From positions 133,627 to 197,626 of the forward strand of contig NZ_JBAJJM010000005.1 in NCBI RefSeq assembly GCF_036880405.1: a stretch of DNA of 64,000 bases, read 5' to 3'. The notes under the pieces were generated by a model that saw only the letters and a list, made by a program, of their open reading frames with translations, was not told the origin of the DNA and did not search any database. This stretch comes from Mannheimia indoligenes (GTDB taxonomy: Bacteria; Pseudomonadota; Gammaproteobacteria; Enterobacterales; Pasteurellaceae). The position numbers and the translations under genes were made by a program. Below are positions 1 to 8,430 of this stretch, one piece after another; the first letter of the stretch is position 1; the number at the start of each line of letters is the position of its first letter.

Positions 1-875
1 ATCGGAAGGAGTTCAATATGGGTAAAGCCCATATCTTTGACATAAGGAATAAGTTCATCAGCTAACTCTTCGTAGCTTAGCCAATAGTTATTTTCAATAT
101 TTCGCCGCCAAGAACCTAAATGCACTTCATAAATGGAAATCGGTTTGTTTTCAGCGTTTGCCGCACGACACGTTTTCTCTAACGGCACGATGCTTGGTAA
201 ACCCGACACAATTGATGCCGTATCCGGACGGAACTGAGAGGCAAAAGCGTAAGGGTCAGATTTTAAACGTAACACGCCGTTGCTATCCAACACTTCAAAT
301 TTATAGCACGCTCCCTTTTTAACGTTCGGCAAAAAAATATCCCATATTCCTGAATCCGGGTGAAAACGCATTGAATGGACTAATCCATTCCAATGATTAA
401 AATCGCCCACAACCGAAACACGCAAAGCATTAGGTGCCCAAATACTAAAATGCACGCCACCAACTTCATTTTGAGTAACTAAATGAGCCCCTAATTTTTC
501 ATAAGGACGAAGCTGTTTACCTTCGGCAAATAACCAATTATCCAGCTCTTGAATGTGAGTTTTGAAACGGTAAGGATCTTCAATATCTAAAGTTTCTCCC
601 TCATATTCCACTAACAAGCGGTAAGAAAAATCAATTTTTTTACCAATGATTTCGGCAATAAAAAAACCTCTATCATCAATTTTTAACATCGACGACACAG
701 GTTTTCCTTTTAAATCAATAACTCGACAAGAAGTAGCGGAAGGGAGGAAAGCTCTGATGACAATACCGTTATCAATAGAATGAATGCCTAAATAGGAAAA
801 AGGATCTTTACAATAACCGAGAGATAGTTGATCGATAAATGTTAAATCTCTGTCGGAGTAAGTATAATCTTGCAT
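1..875 (-). CDS. glgB: 1,4-alpha-glucan branching enzyme GlgB, N-terminal part (cut by window edge)
   Basis: The reading frame is open from the ATG at 875 to the window edge, giving the first 291 residues of a protein that is about 730 residues long in E. coli. It makes alpha-1,6 branches in glycogen. Visible are the two N-terminal beta-sandwich modules (roughly residues 10-230), including the segment VHFSIWAPNALRVSVVGDFN typical of the CBM48 region, and the start of the GH13 catalytic domain at YEVHLGSWRR (about residue 258). The start is preceded by AAGGAG at good spacing. The remainder of the gene and any other glg genes lie to the left of the window. A 12 bp palindrome at 889-900 lies directly upstream of the ribosome binding site. 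Confidence 0.95.
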   Translation of the reverse strand, partial: MQDYTYSDRDLTFIDQLSLGYCKDPFSYLGIHSIDNGIVIRAFLPSATSCRVIDLKGKPVSSMLKIDDRGFFIAEIIGKKIDFSYRLLVEYEGETLDIEDPYRFKTHIQELDNWLFAEGKQLRPYEKLGAHLVTQNEVGGVHFSIWAPNALRVSVVGDFNHWNGLVHSMRFHPDSGIWDIFLPNVKKGACYKFEVLDSNGVLRLKSDPYAFASQFRPDTASIVSGLPSIVPLEKTCRAANAENKPISIYEVHLGSWRRNIENNYWLSYEELADELIPYVKDMGFTHIELLP

Positions 876-888
876 AGGCACTCCTTGC

Positions 889-900
889 TTAAACGTTTAA
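889..900. promoter_or_regulatory. Perfect palindrome TTAAACGTTTAA, possible LacI-family operator
   Basis: This perfect 12 bp palindrome has the central CG and A/T flanks of LacI/GalR-family operators (compare AAACGTTT in Cra and PurR sites). It sits 14 bp upstream of the glgB start and on the far side of the fru control region, so it could serve either gene. The regulator is unknown. Confidence 0.35.
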
Positions 901-966
901 TACTCATATTTTAGTAGTTCTACTCTACCACTAAATAAAAATAAAAGAAGTAGATTTATTCTGTTT

Positions 967-982
967 TTTGATGCAAATCACA
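967..982. promoter_or_regulatory. Probable second CRP site
   Basis: The sequence TTTGA, six bases, TCACA matches the CRP consensus TGTGA-N6-TCACA with one mismatch. It lies about 180 bp upstream of fruB and about 100 bp upstream of glgB, and so could act on either of the divergent genes. Confidence 0.4.
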
Positions 983-996
983 AAATAATTTTTATG

Positions 997-1012
997 ACTA
1001 AATCGATTTAGT
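997..1012. promoter_or_regulatory. Perfect 16 bp palindrome, likely FruR/Cra-type operator
   Basis: ACTAAATC followed by GATTTAGT is a perfect 16 bp palindrome with a central TCGA. This resembles the Cra/FruR consensus core (TGAATCGATTCA-like) apart from the outer bases. Its position in front of a fruBKA operon makes a fructose-1-phosphate-responsive LacI-family repressor the obvious candidate, but the regulator gene is not in this window. Confidence 0.5.
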
Positions 1013-1040
1013 TCGTGAATAAAGAATTAACCACCAAATT

Positions 1041-1056
1041 TGTGAGCTAGATCACA
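1041..1056. promoter_or_regulatory. CRP binding site of the fru operon
   Basis: TGTGA GCTAGA TCACA matches both CRP half-sites perfectly with the correct 6 bp spacer, and the flanks are A/T rich (AAATT and TTTT). A possible -10 box TATAAC lies at 1084-1089, which would put the site about 47 bp upstream of the transcription start, near a class II position. The site is of the canonical TGTGA kind, not the TGCGA competence (CRP-S) kind. Confidence 0.75.
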
Positions 1057-1162
1057 TTTTCATAAATTTTAATTTTATTTAGCTATAACGGTTTAGCAAA
1101 AATAGAGTAAACTAACGCTCAAATTTATAGTTTAAAAATCAACCTTAAAATAAGGAGTTAAA

Positions 1163-2638
1163 ATGCTTAATTTATCGGCAAAAAACATCCGTTTAAATGG
1201 CTCGGCAAATAGCAAAGAAGAGGTTATCCGCCTTGTTGCAGCTGAATTAGTCGCAAATGGCAATGTCGCTGAAGGCTATGAAAGCGGAATGCTTGCCCGT
1301 GAAACCCAAACCTCAACTTTTTTAGGTAATGGCATTGCCATTCCACACGGCACATTAGATACCCGTGATTTAGTAAAAGAAACAGGCGTGCAAATTATCC
1401 AATTACCAGAAGGTGTTGAATGGGGAGAAGGCAATAAGGCTTATGTCGTTATCGGTATTGCAGCAAAATCAGATGAGCATCTAACCTTACTTCGCCAACT
1501 TACTACCGTTTTAAGTGATGAAGACGCCGCAAACCAACTTGCAAAAACACAAAATCTTGATGAATTTATTGCGGTTTTAAGCGGTAAGAAAAATCTCCCT
1601 ACTCTTTGTGAAGAGCTTGTCTCCTTAAACGTTGAATCTTCAAGCCTCATTACTCTCTCTGCAATTAACGCAGCAAAACTACAAGAAAAAGGCTATGTTT
1701 CCCAAGTATTTATGAGTGATGTTATTGCAAATAATGCTTTAAATTTAGGTAACAATCTATTTATTACAGATTCAGCCAAAGGCAACCAAGCCAACGGTTT
1801 AGCTGTTGCTCGTAATACACAAGGTCAAACGCTAGTTACCGTTGCTCAAACAGATAGCAGCTTACAATCTCTATTAGCTCAATTATTAAAAGCAGACGTT
1901 CGTACTCAATTTGCTAATGCGAATGCCGCTCAAATTATCGCTTTATTAAAAGGCGAAACAGCAGAATTAAACACCCAAGCTTCTGCAAGTAACCAAGTTA
2001 TTGGTACATTTACCATTCGTAACGACAACGGCTTACACGCTCGCCCGGCAGCACTTCTAGTGCAAACAGTTAAACCATTCACATCAAAAATCACGGTTGA
2101 AAACTTAGACCGTAGCACACCACCGGCAAGTGCAAAAAGTGCGATGAAAGTGGTTGCTTTAGGAGCAAGTAAAGGACACCGTTTACGTTTTGTAGCTGAA
2201 GGTGATGATGCACAACAAGCGATTGAAGCATTACAAAAAGCAATTACCGAAGGTTTAGGCGAAAGTGTTTCTTTTGTGCCGGAAATTGAAGATACGATTG
2301 AAAGTGCTTCTGTTTCTACACCGGTTCAAGCTGAAGCAGCTACTGTATCTGCTCCTGTAGAAAACCAAAAAGAAGCGACATTCGTGATTAAAAACGAACA
2401 CGGCTTACACGCTCGTCCAAGTGCCGTATTAGTAAACGAAGTGAAAAAATTCAATGCAAAAATTGAAGTGCAAAATGTTGATAAAAATTCACCGCTTGTC
2501 AGTGCTAAAAGCCTAATGAAAATTGTTGCCTTAGGTGTAACTAAAGGCACAACGCTGCGTTTTGTGGCAACAGGCGATGATGCTGAAGCGGCTCTTACTG
2601 CCATCGGTGCAGCAATTGAAGCAGGTTTAGGCGAATAA
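1163..2638 (+). CDS. fruB: Fructose PTS multiphosphoryl transfer protein FruB with two HPr domains
   Basis: FruB passes phosphate from Enzyme I to the fructose-specific EIIB domain of FruA. The 491 residues hold an EIIA-Fru domain at about 1-145 with the phosphohistidine motif IAIPHGT (His62), a central domain of unclear role at about 155-275, and then two FPr/HPr-like domains, each with the motif GLHARP: His292 and His416. The Escherichia coli protein is about 375 residues with one HPr domain. An Ala/Val/Thr-rich linker (about 365-400) separates the two. From memory, the Haemophilus influenzae protein is also long and may share the duplication. The start has a clear AAGGAG site. First gene of fruBKA; fruK follows after 9 bp. 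Confidence 0.95.
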   Translation: MLNLSAKNIRLNGSANSKEEVIRLVAAELVANGNVAEGYESGMLARETQTSTFLGNGIAIPHGTLDTRDLVKETGVQIIQLPEGVEWGEGNKAYVVIGIAAKSDEHLTLLRQLTTVLSDEDAANQLAKTQNLDEFIAVLSGKKNLPTLCEELVSLNVESSSLITLSAINAAKLQEKGYVSQVFMSDVIANNALNLGNNLFITDSAKGNQANGLAVARNTQGQTLVTVAQTDSSLQSLLAQLLKADVRTQFANANAAQIIALLKGETAELNTQASASNQVIGTFTIRNDNGLHARPAALLVQTVKPFTSKITVENLDRSTPPASAKSAMKVVALGASKGHRLRFVAEGDDAQQAIEALQKAITEGLGESVSFVPEIEDTIESASVSTPVQAEAATVSAPVENQKEATFVIKNEHGLHARPSAVLVNEVKKFNAKIEVQNVDKNSPLVSAKSLMKIVALGVTKGTTLRFVATGDDAEAALTAIGAAIEAGLGE

Positions 2639-2647
2639 GGAAAAATT

Positions 2648-3580
2648 ATGCGTATTGCAACTGTAACTCTAAACCCTGCCTTTGACTTAGTCGGACGACT
2701 AAAACGCATTGAAATTGGCGAAGTAAATACCGTTGAAACTTTAGGCTTATACCCTGCCGGTAAAGGTATTAATGTGGCAAAAGTGCTTGCGGATTTAGGC
2801 ACAAACCTTGCTGTAACAGGTTTTTTAGGCGAAGAAAATCAAGGCGATTTCGTTAATGCGTTTAAACAGAATGGTTTAAATGACGAATTTTATCGTATTC
2901 AGGGTAAAACCCGCATCAACGTAAAAATTACTGAAACCGAAGCAGATGTAACCGATCTTAACTTCTTAGGCTTTGAAATTTCAGCTCAAAACTGGGAAAA
3001 CTTTGTCGCACAATCTTCCCAATGGAAAGATAAATTTGACTTAATCGTAGTTTGTGGCTCTCTCCCTCGTGGCGTAAGCCCAGAGCAATTTGCCGAGTGG
3101 TTGGAATCTTTACATCAGCAAGGGTTAAAAGTGGTGTTAGATACAAGTAATGCGGCTCTAACCTCTGGTTTAACCGCTCACCCTTGGCTAATCAAACCAA
3201 ACCGCCGAGAGCTTGAAGTATTAGTGGGTCGCTCATTAAATTCAACCGAAGAGATTATTGAAGCAGCCCAACAGTTACGCAGTCAAGGTATTGAAAATGT
3301 CATTATTTCAATGGGTGAAAAAGGTTCGCTCTGGCTCAATAATGAAGGCGTGTTACAAGCTCAACCACCTCGTTGTGAAAATGTGGTGAGTACCGTAGGT
3401 GCAGGCGATTCAATGGTAGCTGGTTTGATTTACGGTTTTTCTCAAGATTGGAATAAAAGCCAAATCCTTAAATTTGCTTCGGCAACTTCTGCAAATGCAG
3501 TTGCTCAAAGCAACGTGGGCGTGGAAGATCGTAAAGTGATTGATGCACTTGCAGAACAAGTAAAAATTACAGAATTATAA
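2648..3580 (+). CDS. fruK: 1-phosphofructokinase FruK
   Basis: This PfkB-family kinase turns fructose 1-phosphate, the product of PTS uptake, into fructose 1,6-bisphosphate for glycolysis. Its 310 residues are the usual length. The N-terminal sugar-binding motif AGKGINVAKVLADLG is at about residue 37, and the C-terminal signature GAGDSM contains the catalytic base Asp254. It is co-transcribed with fruB, 9 bp upstream, and with fruA downstream. A small imperfect palindrome (3585-3609) lies between fruK and fruA. Confidence 0.96.
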   Translation: MRIATVTLNPAFDLVGRLKRIEIGEVNTVETLGLYPAGKGINVAKVLADLGTNLAVTGFLGEENQGDFVNAFKQNGLNDEFYRIQGKTRINVKITETEADVTDLNFLGFEISAQNWENFVAQSSQWKDKFDLIVVCGSLPRGVSPEQFAEWLESLHQQGLKVVLDTSNAALTSGLTAHPWLIKPNRRELEVLVGRSLNSTEEIIEAAQQLRSQGIENVIISMGEKGSLWLNNEGVLQAQPPRCENVVSTVGAGDSMVAGLIYGFSQDWNKSQILKFASATSANAVAQSNVGVEDRKVIDALAEQVKITEL

Positions 3581-3584
3581 AATA

Positions 3585-3609
3585 TAGGGACGTACTTCGT
3601 GCGTCCTAC
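3585..3609. repeat. Short intergenic palindrome with CCTAC end
   Basis: TAGGGACGTAC, a TTC loop and GTGCGTCCTAC form an imperfect hairpin (one bulged G and one G:T pair). It sits in the gap between fruK and fruA. Its ends resemble those of the palindromes at 24889, 30655 and 54682, so it may be a worn member of the same REP-like set. It could also tune fruA expression. Confidence 0.5.
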
Positions 3610-3640
3610 AACGAATTTTATTTACATATAGGAACTCCAA

Positions 3641-5299
3641 ATGAATATTTCTTTTGTCTTCCCTCAAACACTTGGTAACGCTCGCCGTTTCTTAGTGAAT
3701 GAAGTATTAAGCACAGCCGCTAAACAGCAAGGCTACAATGTTGTACCTGCCAACCAAGCTGATTTTGTCGTGTTATTTGATAATAATATCACCGCAGAAG
3801 CAGCAGGTAAGAAAGGAGCAATTTTAGATTTAGAGCAAGCCTTTGCTCAACCTGAAACCAGCCTTAAACAAGCGGTCGAAAATGCACAAATTTTTGCAAA
3901 TGCCCCTACTACACCAACAATTTCTACTTCAGGCGTGAAGAACATCGTTGCCGTTACTGCTTGCCCAACAGGTGTGGCTCATACCTTTATGTCTGCCGAA
4001 GCGATTGAAAACTATGCGAAAGCTCAAGGCTGGAATGTGAAAGTTGAAACTCGTGGACAAGTGGGTGCAGGCAACCCGATTTCTGCGGAAGAAATTGCCG
4101 CTGCTGACTTGGTTTTCGTTGCCGCTGATATTGATGTGGATTTAGAGAAATTCAAAGGTAAACCGATGTATCGCACATCAACAGGTTTAGCTTTAAAGAA
4201 AACCGCCCAAGAGTTTGAAAAAGCCTTTGCACAAGCTAAAGTTTACGAAGGTGGTGTAGCAAAAGCCGATAATGCAGAAGCTGCAACAGGCGAGAAAAAA
4301 GGCTTGTACAAACACTTAATGACAGGCGTTTCGCATATGTTACCGCTTGTTGTCGCAGGTGGTTTGTTAATTGCTATCTCATTTATGTTTGGTATTGAAG
4401 CATTTAAAGATGAAACCATCGCAGGCGGATTACCGAAAGCATTAATGGACATCGGCGGCGGTGCGGCATTCCACTTAATGATTGCCGTATTCGCAGGCTA
4501 TGTAGCCTTCTCTATTGCTGACCGCCCGGGTTTAGCGGTAGGTTTAATTGGCGGTATGCTGGCAACCACAGCCGGAGCTGGGATTTTAGGCGGTATCGTA
4601 GCAGGTTTCCTTGCCGGCTATACAGTGAAATTCTTAAACAGTGCAATCCAACTTCCACCAAGTTTAACTTCACTTAAACCAATTTTAATTTTACCGCTAT
4701 TAGGTTCAGCCATTGTTGGATTATTAATGATTTACTTCATTAATCCACCGGTGAAAGCATTAATGGACGCATTAGTAGAATGGTTAAACACAATGGGGCA
4801 AACCAATGCAATCATTTTAGGTATTGTACTAGGCACTATGATGTGTACCGATATGGGTGGTCCGGTGAATAAAGCGGCTTATACCTTCGGCGTTGGCTTA
4901 ATTGCTTCACAACAATATATGCCAATGGCAGCGGTAATGGCAGCAGGTATGGTGCCACCAATTGGTATGGCTATTGCCACTTTAATTGCTCGCAACAAGT
5001 TCAACACCAACCAACGTGATGCGGGTAAAGCCTCATTTGTGCTAGGTTTATGCTTTATTTCAGAAGGTGCATTACCTTTCGTAGCAGCAGATCCTATTCG
5101 TGTAATCCTAAGCTCAATCTTAGGTGGTGCAACCGCAGGTGCGATTTCAATGGCTTTAGGCATTACCTTACAAGCCCCTCACGGTGGTTTATTCGTCATT
5201 CCATTTGTATCACAACCATTAATGTATTTAGCTGCAATCGCAATTGGTTCAGTAGTAACAGGTGTGGTTTACGCTACAATCAAACAAAAAGCGGAATAA
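3641..5299 (+). CDS. fruA: PTS fructose transporter subunit EIIBC FruA
   Basis: FruA imports fructose across the inner membrane and phosphorylates it to fructose 1-phosphate. The 552 residues show a degenerate EIIB-like domain (about 1-95), a functional EIIB domain with the phosphocysteine motif ACPTGVAHT (Cys108), and a hydrophobic EIIC domain from about residue 225 to the end with several membrane segments. This B'-B-C layout matches the E. coli family member. It is the last gene of the fru operon and ends just before a strong terminator at 5311. Confidence 0.96.
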   Translation: MNISFVFPQTLGNARRFLVNEVLSTAAKQQGYNVVPANQADFVVLFDNNITAEAAGKKGAILDLEQAFAQPETSLKQAVENAQIFANAPTTPTISTSGVKNIVAVTACPTGVAHTFMSAEAIENYAKAQGWNVKVETRGQVGAGNPISAEEIAAADLVFVAADIDVDLEKFKGKPMYRTSTGLALKKTAQEFEKAFAQAKVYEGGVAKADNAEAATGEKKGLYKHLMTGVSHMLPLVVAGGLLIAISFMFGIEAFKDETIAGGLPKALMDIGGGAAFHLMIAVFAGYVAFSIADRPGLAVGLIGGMLATTAGAGILGGIVAGFLAGYTVKFLNSAIQLPPSLTSLKPILILPLLGSAIVGLLMIYFINPPVKALMDALVEWLNTMGQTNAIILGIVLGTMMCTDMGGPVNKAAYTFGVGLIASQQYMPMAAVMAAGMVPPIGMAIATLIARNKFNTNQRDAGKASFVLGLCFISEGALPFVAADPIRVILSSILGGATAGAISMALGITLQAPHGGLFVIPFVSQPLMYLAAIAIGSVVTGVVYATIKQKAE

Positions 5300-5310
5300 T
5301 TTACGAACAA

Positions 5311-5340
5311 AAAACGGAGCTAATGCTCCGTTTTTACTTT
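5311..5340 (+). terminator. Rho-independent terminator of fruBKA
   Basis: AAAACGGAGC and GCTCCGTTTT form a 10 bp stem with a TAAT loop, followed by a T-rich tract. It separates the fru operon from the convergent transporter gene at 5355. Confidence 0.85.
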
Positions 5341-5354
5341 TACGTAATAGAAAT

Positions 5355-6218
5355 TCACTTTCTTTCACGAAAACTATCCCAACTCAATAATCCAATCGAA
5401 ACCAGCAAGCAGACCATTAAAATATAGGAGCTGGAATCCAGCGTTTCTCCGATAGCAAATGAAATCAGTAACATTACCAGCGGTTCAACATAGCCTAGTA
5501 ATCCCAATACATTAATTGGCAGTAAATTACTGGAGGCGATGTAAAGAATAAAAGCACTACCACTCACTAAACCAAGTAAGGCGAGGTAAAAATAGATATT
5601 TGGGTTTTCAATTACAACTTGGCTCATTTCTACTTGACTGAGGTAATACAATGCAAAAGGAAGCACCAGCAATAATTCCACAAAAAATGTGGCTAAGTTA
5701 TTGATTTGAAAATAGCGGCGAAGAGTAATATAAATCGGATAGCCCAACCCAGCTACCCAAGTTGCCCAAGAAATTGAGCCTGAAACAATCAAACTGCTAC
5801 CAACGCCAATCATTGCAAAACCCAGCGAAAACCATTTTAACGGAGTGAACTGCTCCTTAAACACAATTTTACCGAGTGCGACTGCCACAATCGGTAACAA
5901 AAGATAACCAATCGAAACTTGCAACGCCTGCCCGTGATTAGGAGCCCATAAAAATAACCAAAGTTGTACACCTGTATTAAACGCAAGCAGTAAAATAATC
6001 GCTACAAGCGGTGGATTTTCACGAATTTTTTGCAAAAGCCCATAAAAATGCTTATGTTGCTTAAACAATATAATGGCGAGCAGGATAAATGGAATAACAA
6101 CAACTATCCGAAAGCCAAACATCGCCTCGCCATCTAACGGGCGAAGTAAAACCGCAAAATAATAAACGATTCCAAACAATAAATTTGCCGAAAGTGAGGC
6201 TAAAATTCCTTTAAGCAT
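5355..6218 (-). CDS. EamA/RarD-type drug/metabolite transporter
   Basis: A 287-residue integral membrane protein with about ten hydrophobic segments, arranged as two EamA repeats. The opening residues (LLFGIVYYFAVLLRPLDG) and overall pattern resemble the RarD branch of the DMT superfamily, whose substrates are mostly unknown (RarD was named for chloramphenicol sensitivity in Pseudomonas). The gene converges on fruA across a terminator and is transcribed alone. The substrate cannot be inferred here, so no gene symbol is given. Confidence 0.8.
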   Translation of the reverse strand: MLKGILASLSANLLFGIVYYFAVLLRPLDGEAMFGFRIVVVIPFILLAIILFKQHKHFYGLLQKIRENPPLVAIILLLAFNTGVQLWLFLWAPNHGQALQVSIGYLLLPIVAVALGKIVFKEQFTPLKWFSLGFAMIGVGSSLIVSGSISWATWVAGLGYPIYITLRRYFQINNLATFFVELLLVLPFALYYLSQVEMSQVVIENPNIYFYLALLGLVSGSAFILYIASSNLLPINVLGLLGYVEPLVMLLISFAIGETLDSSSYILMVCLLVSIGLLSWDSFRERK

Positions 6219-6360
6219 TTGGCTTTACCATTAAAATTTGTAAATAATTCTCTGTCTTTTAATATGGTATGCAAAAATTTGTAAGTAATCTAGCTATATC
6301 GGCATTTTACCTATACAATAAACGTAATTTTTCACTCTCTTTTATTTATAGGACCTAATA

Positions 6361-6945
6361 ATGAAAAAGATTTTTTGGATTTTATTGATCGCTGTTCTTG
6401 CTGTTGGCGGTTATTCATTAACAAAATATAACGATTTAATGCGTGCGGAAGAAGACATCAATTCCGTGTGGGGTAATGTAGAATCTGCGTATCAACGCCG
6501 TGCGGATTTAATTCCAAACCTAGTAAACACCGTAAAAGGTCAAGCTAACTTTGAGAAAGAAACCTTAACTTCTGTGATTGAAGCTCGTGCGAAAGCAACT
6601 GCCGTAACCATTGACCCAAGCAATGCAACCGAAGAGCAAATGGCGAAATTCCAAGAAGCCCAACAAGGTGTAAACTCTGCCCTTTCACGCTTATTGGTTT
6701 CAGTTGAGAAATACCCTGAGTTAAAAGCACACGATGCGTTTTTAAACTTACAAGCACAGTTAGAAGGTACAGAAAACCGCATTAACGTTGAACGCAATAA
6801 CTTCAACGAAAAAGTGAAAGAATACAACAAGCAAGTGCGTGAATTCCCAACTAAATTAGCAGCAATGATTATGGGCTTTAAAGCAAAACCACAGTTCAAA
6901 TCTGAAGCAGGCTCGGATAAAGCACCACAAGTAAACTTTAACTAA
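6361..6945 (+). CDS. lemA: LemA family membrane protein
   Basis: The 194 residues begin with a short N-terminal membrane anchor (about residues 4-22) and continue as a mostly helical domain with the LemA signature region (VESAYQRRADLIPNLVNTVK, about residues 40-59). LemA proteins are widespread, probably face the periplasm with the bulk of the chain, and have no agreed biochemical role. The two TPM-domain genes that follow are the usual neighbours of lemA and suggest one functional cluster. A long-looped hairpin separates lemA from them. Confidence 0.9.
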   Translation: MKKIFWILLIAVLAVGGYSLTKYNDLMRAEEDINSVWGNVESAYQRRADLIPNLVNTVKGQANFEKETLTSVIEARAKATAVTIDPSNATEEQMAKFQEAQQGVNSALSRLLVSVEKYPELKAHDAFLNLQAQLEGTENRINVERNNFNEKVKEYNKQVREFPTKLAAMIMGFKAKPQFKSEAGSDKAPQVNFN

Positions 6946-6969
6946 GTTGTATTAAATTATCTATATTTT

Positions 6970-7015
6970 AAAGCAATAAGCTCTTTCAAATTCGGTGCTT
7001 ATTGCTTTATTTTTA
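6970..7015 (+). terminator. Hairpin downstream of lemA, probable partial terminator
   Basis: AAAGCAATAAGC (6970-6981) pairs perfectly with GCTTATTGCTTT (6997-7008) around a 15-base loop, and TATTTTTAA follows. It ends only about 10 bases before the start of the next gene, so it may reduce readthrough into the TPM genes. Confidence 0.6.
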
Positions 7016-7025
7016 AGGGGATCAA

Positions 7026-7484
7026 ATGGGATTATTTTCTTTTCTTTCTAATCAATTACCTATTGATACTAAACTTATCGAACAAGCTATCGCCCATTTA
7101 GAGCAGCGTACTTCTGCGGAATTGCGTGTGGTAGTAGAGCGAAAAGCCAAGATCGAGGAAATGCAAAATGCGGCTATGGTGCGTGCAAATCAACTATTTG
7201 ATGAACTCAAAATGCGAGAAACCGCACAACGTAACGGCGTGTTGATTTATCTCTCATTTAAACCTCACTATGTTGCTGTAATTGGCGATGAAGGTATTCA
7301 TCAAAAAGTAGGCGATGATTTTTGGCAAAAAATCTATCAAACAATGTGTATTGATTGCCAAAACGGTAATTATACTCAAGCAATTTGTGATGCCATTAAA
7401 ATTGTGGAAGAGCCATTAGCCCACTATTTCCCTTATCAAGAAAATGATCAAAACGAGTTGTCTAATGAGGTGGTAATAAAATGA
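7026..7484 (+). CDS. TPM domain protein without signal peptide
   Basis: A 152-residue protein made almost entirely of one TPM domain (Pfam TPM_phosphatase fold). Typical features are LIEQAIAHLEQRTSAELRVVV near the N-terminus and NGVLIYLSFKPHYVAVIGDEGI in the middle. No signal peptide or membrane segment is visible, so it is probably cytoplasmic, unlike its partner at 7481. AAGGGG precedes the ATG. The stop codon overlaps the start of the next gene (ATGATGA), a sign of translational coupling. The molecular role is unknown. Confidence 0.8.
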   Translation: MGLFSFLSNQLPIDTKLIEQAIAHLEQRTSAELRVVVERKAKIEEMQNAAMVRANQLFDELKMRETAQRNGVLIYLSFKPHYVAVIGDEGIHQKVGDDFWQKIYQTMCIDCQNGNYTQAICDAIKIVEEPLAHYFPYQENDQNELSNEVVIK

Positions 7485-8347
7485 TGAAATCTATTTGCAA
7501 AATTTCTCACTTTTTTGACCGCTTGTTATTCGTTCTACTGGCAATATTTAGTGTAAATGCAGTAGCGGTAACTTATCCCGAGCCGCCAAAGCCGTTTTAT
7601 TACATCACGGACTACACTAAAAACACGCTAAGCCAACAAGAATGGCGAACCTTAGAAGATGCGTTAATTGCTAACCGTGCTAAAACAAGCTCGCAAATTG
7701 CCGTCGTAATTGTACCTAGTACGGAAGGCGAAGCGATTTCTACCTATGCTCACACCCTATTTAACAAATGGGGTATTGGGCGTAGCAAAAACAACGAAAA
7801 CAACGGGGTTTTATTACTGATCGCCAAAAATGATCGCAAACTCTTTATTGCAACTGGGCGAGGGTTAGAAGGAGCATTGCCGGATGCCATTGCATCAAGC
7901 ATCATTCGAAATGACATCACCCCATTCTTCAAACAAGATCAATATGCAGCAGGGATTGCTCGTGGATTATCAGCTATTATGGCAGCCATTAACGGCGAAT
8001 ATGCCCCTTATGCAAGTTATGGCGAAGAAGCTCAAGAAGCATTTGATGATATTGACGGATTACTCTTTTTCCTCTTTGCAGGAATGGTGATCCTCCTCAT
8101 ATTCCGCCCACGCGATAATACCTACATTAGCCCAAGTTCAATGGATCAATTAGGGAAAGTGTTAAGGGAAAGCCAACGCAGAAGTGGCGGTTTCGGCAGA
8201 CACTCAGGTGGATTTGGTGGTGGCTTCGGCGGCGGTCTAGGTGGTGGGTTTGGCAGAGACTCCGGCGGCTTTGGCGGTAGTTTCGGCAGTGGCGATAGCT
8301 TCGGTGGTGGCTCATCAGGCGGTGGTGGTGCCGGTGGAAGCTGGTAA
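7481..8347 (+). CDS. TPM domain protein with Gly-rich tail (YgcG-like)
   Basis: The 288 residues start with a hydrophobic signal sequence (about residues 10-29), followed by a TPM domain (about 40-175, with NKWGIGRSKNNENNGVLLLIA and the GRGLEGALPD motif). A membrane segment (about 190-208, LLFFLFAGMVILLIF) comes next, then a tail of Gly, Ser and Phe repeats ending GGGGAGGSW. The TPM domain is therefore outside the cytoplasm and the Gly-rich tail inside. TPM proteins such as Arabidopsis TLP18.3 have acid phosphatase activity, but the bacterial role is unclear. The last gene of the lemA cluster; an inverted uptake-sequence terminator follows. Confidence 0.85.
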   Translation: MMKSICKISHFFDRLLFVLLAIFSVNAVAVTYPEPPKPFYYITDYTKNTLSQQEWRTLEDALIANRAKTSSQIAVVIVPSTEGEAISTYAHTLFNKWGIGRSKNNENNGVLLLIAKNDRKLFIATGRGLEGALPDAIASSIIRNDITPFFKQDQYAAGIARGLSAIMAAINGEYAPYASYGEEAQEAFDDIDGLLFFLFAGMVILLIFRPRDNTYISPSSMDQLGKVLRESQRRSGGFGRHSGGFGGGFGGGLGGGFGRDSGGFGGSFGSGDSFGGGSSGGGGAGGSW

Positions 8348-8383
8348 TTCCACTTCAGTTCCGATATAGGAATAGCACAAAAT

Positions 8384-8430
8384 ACAAGCGGTCAAATTTG
8401 CAAAAAATATCACAAATTTGACCGCTTTCA
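8384..8430. terminator. Bidirectional terminator built from two inverted uptake sequences
   Basis: AAGCGGTCAAATTTG (8386-8400) and its exact reverse complement (8413-8427) form a 15 bp stem with a 12-base loop. Each arm carries an Apl-type uptake signal core. It lies between the convergent TPM gene and phoH and ends both. Confidence 0.85.

Noticed and set aside
2326..2802. Long open frame opposite the end of fruB and start of fruK
   Set aside because: It is the mirror of two clear genes; its open state follows from their codon use, and it has no ribosome binding site or recognisable domain.
8160..8347. Gly-rich repeat of the TPM protein as a collagen-like or surface-variable repeat
   Set aside because: No Gly-X-Y periodicity is present, and a Gly/Ser tail ending in GGSW is common in this family.
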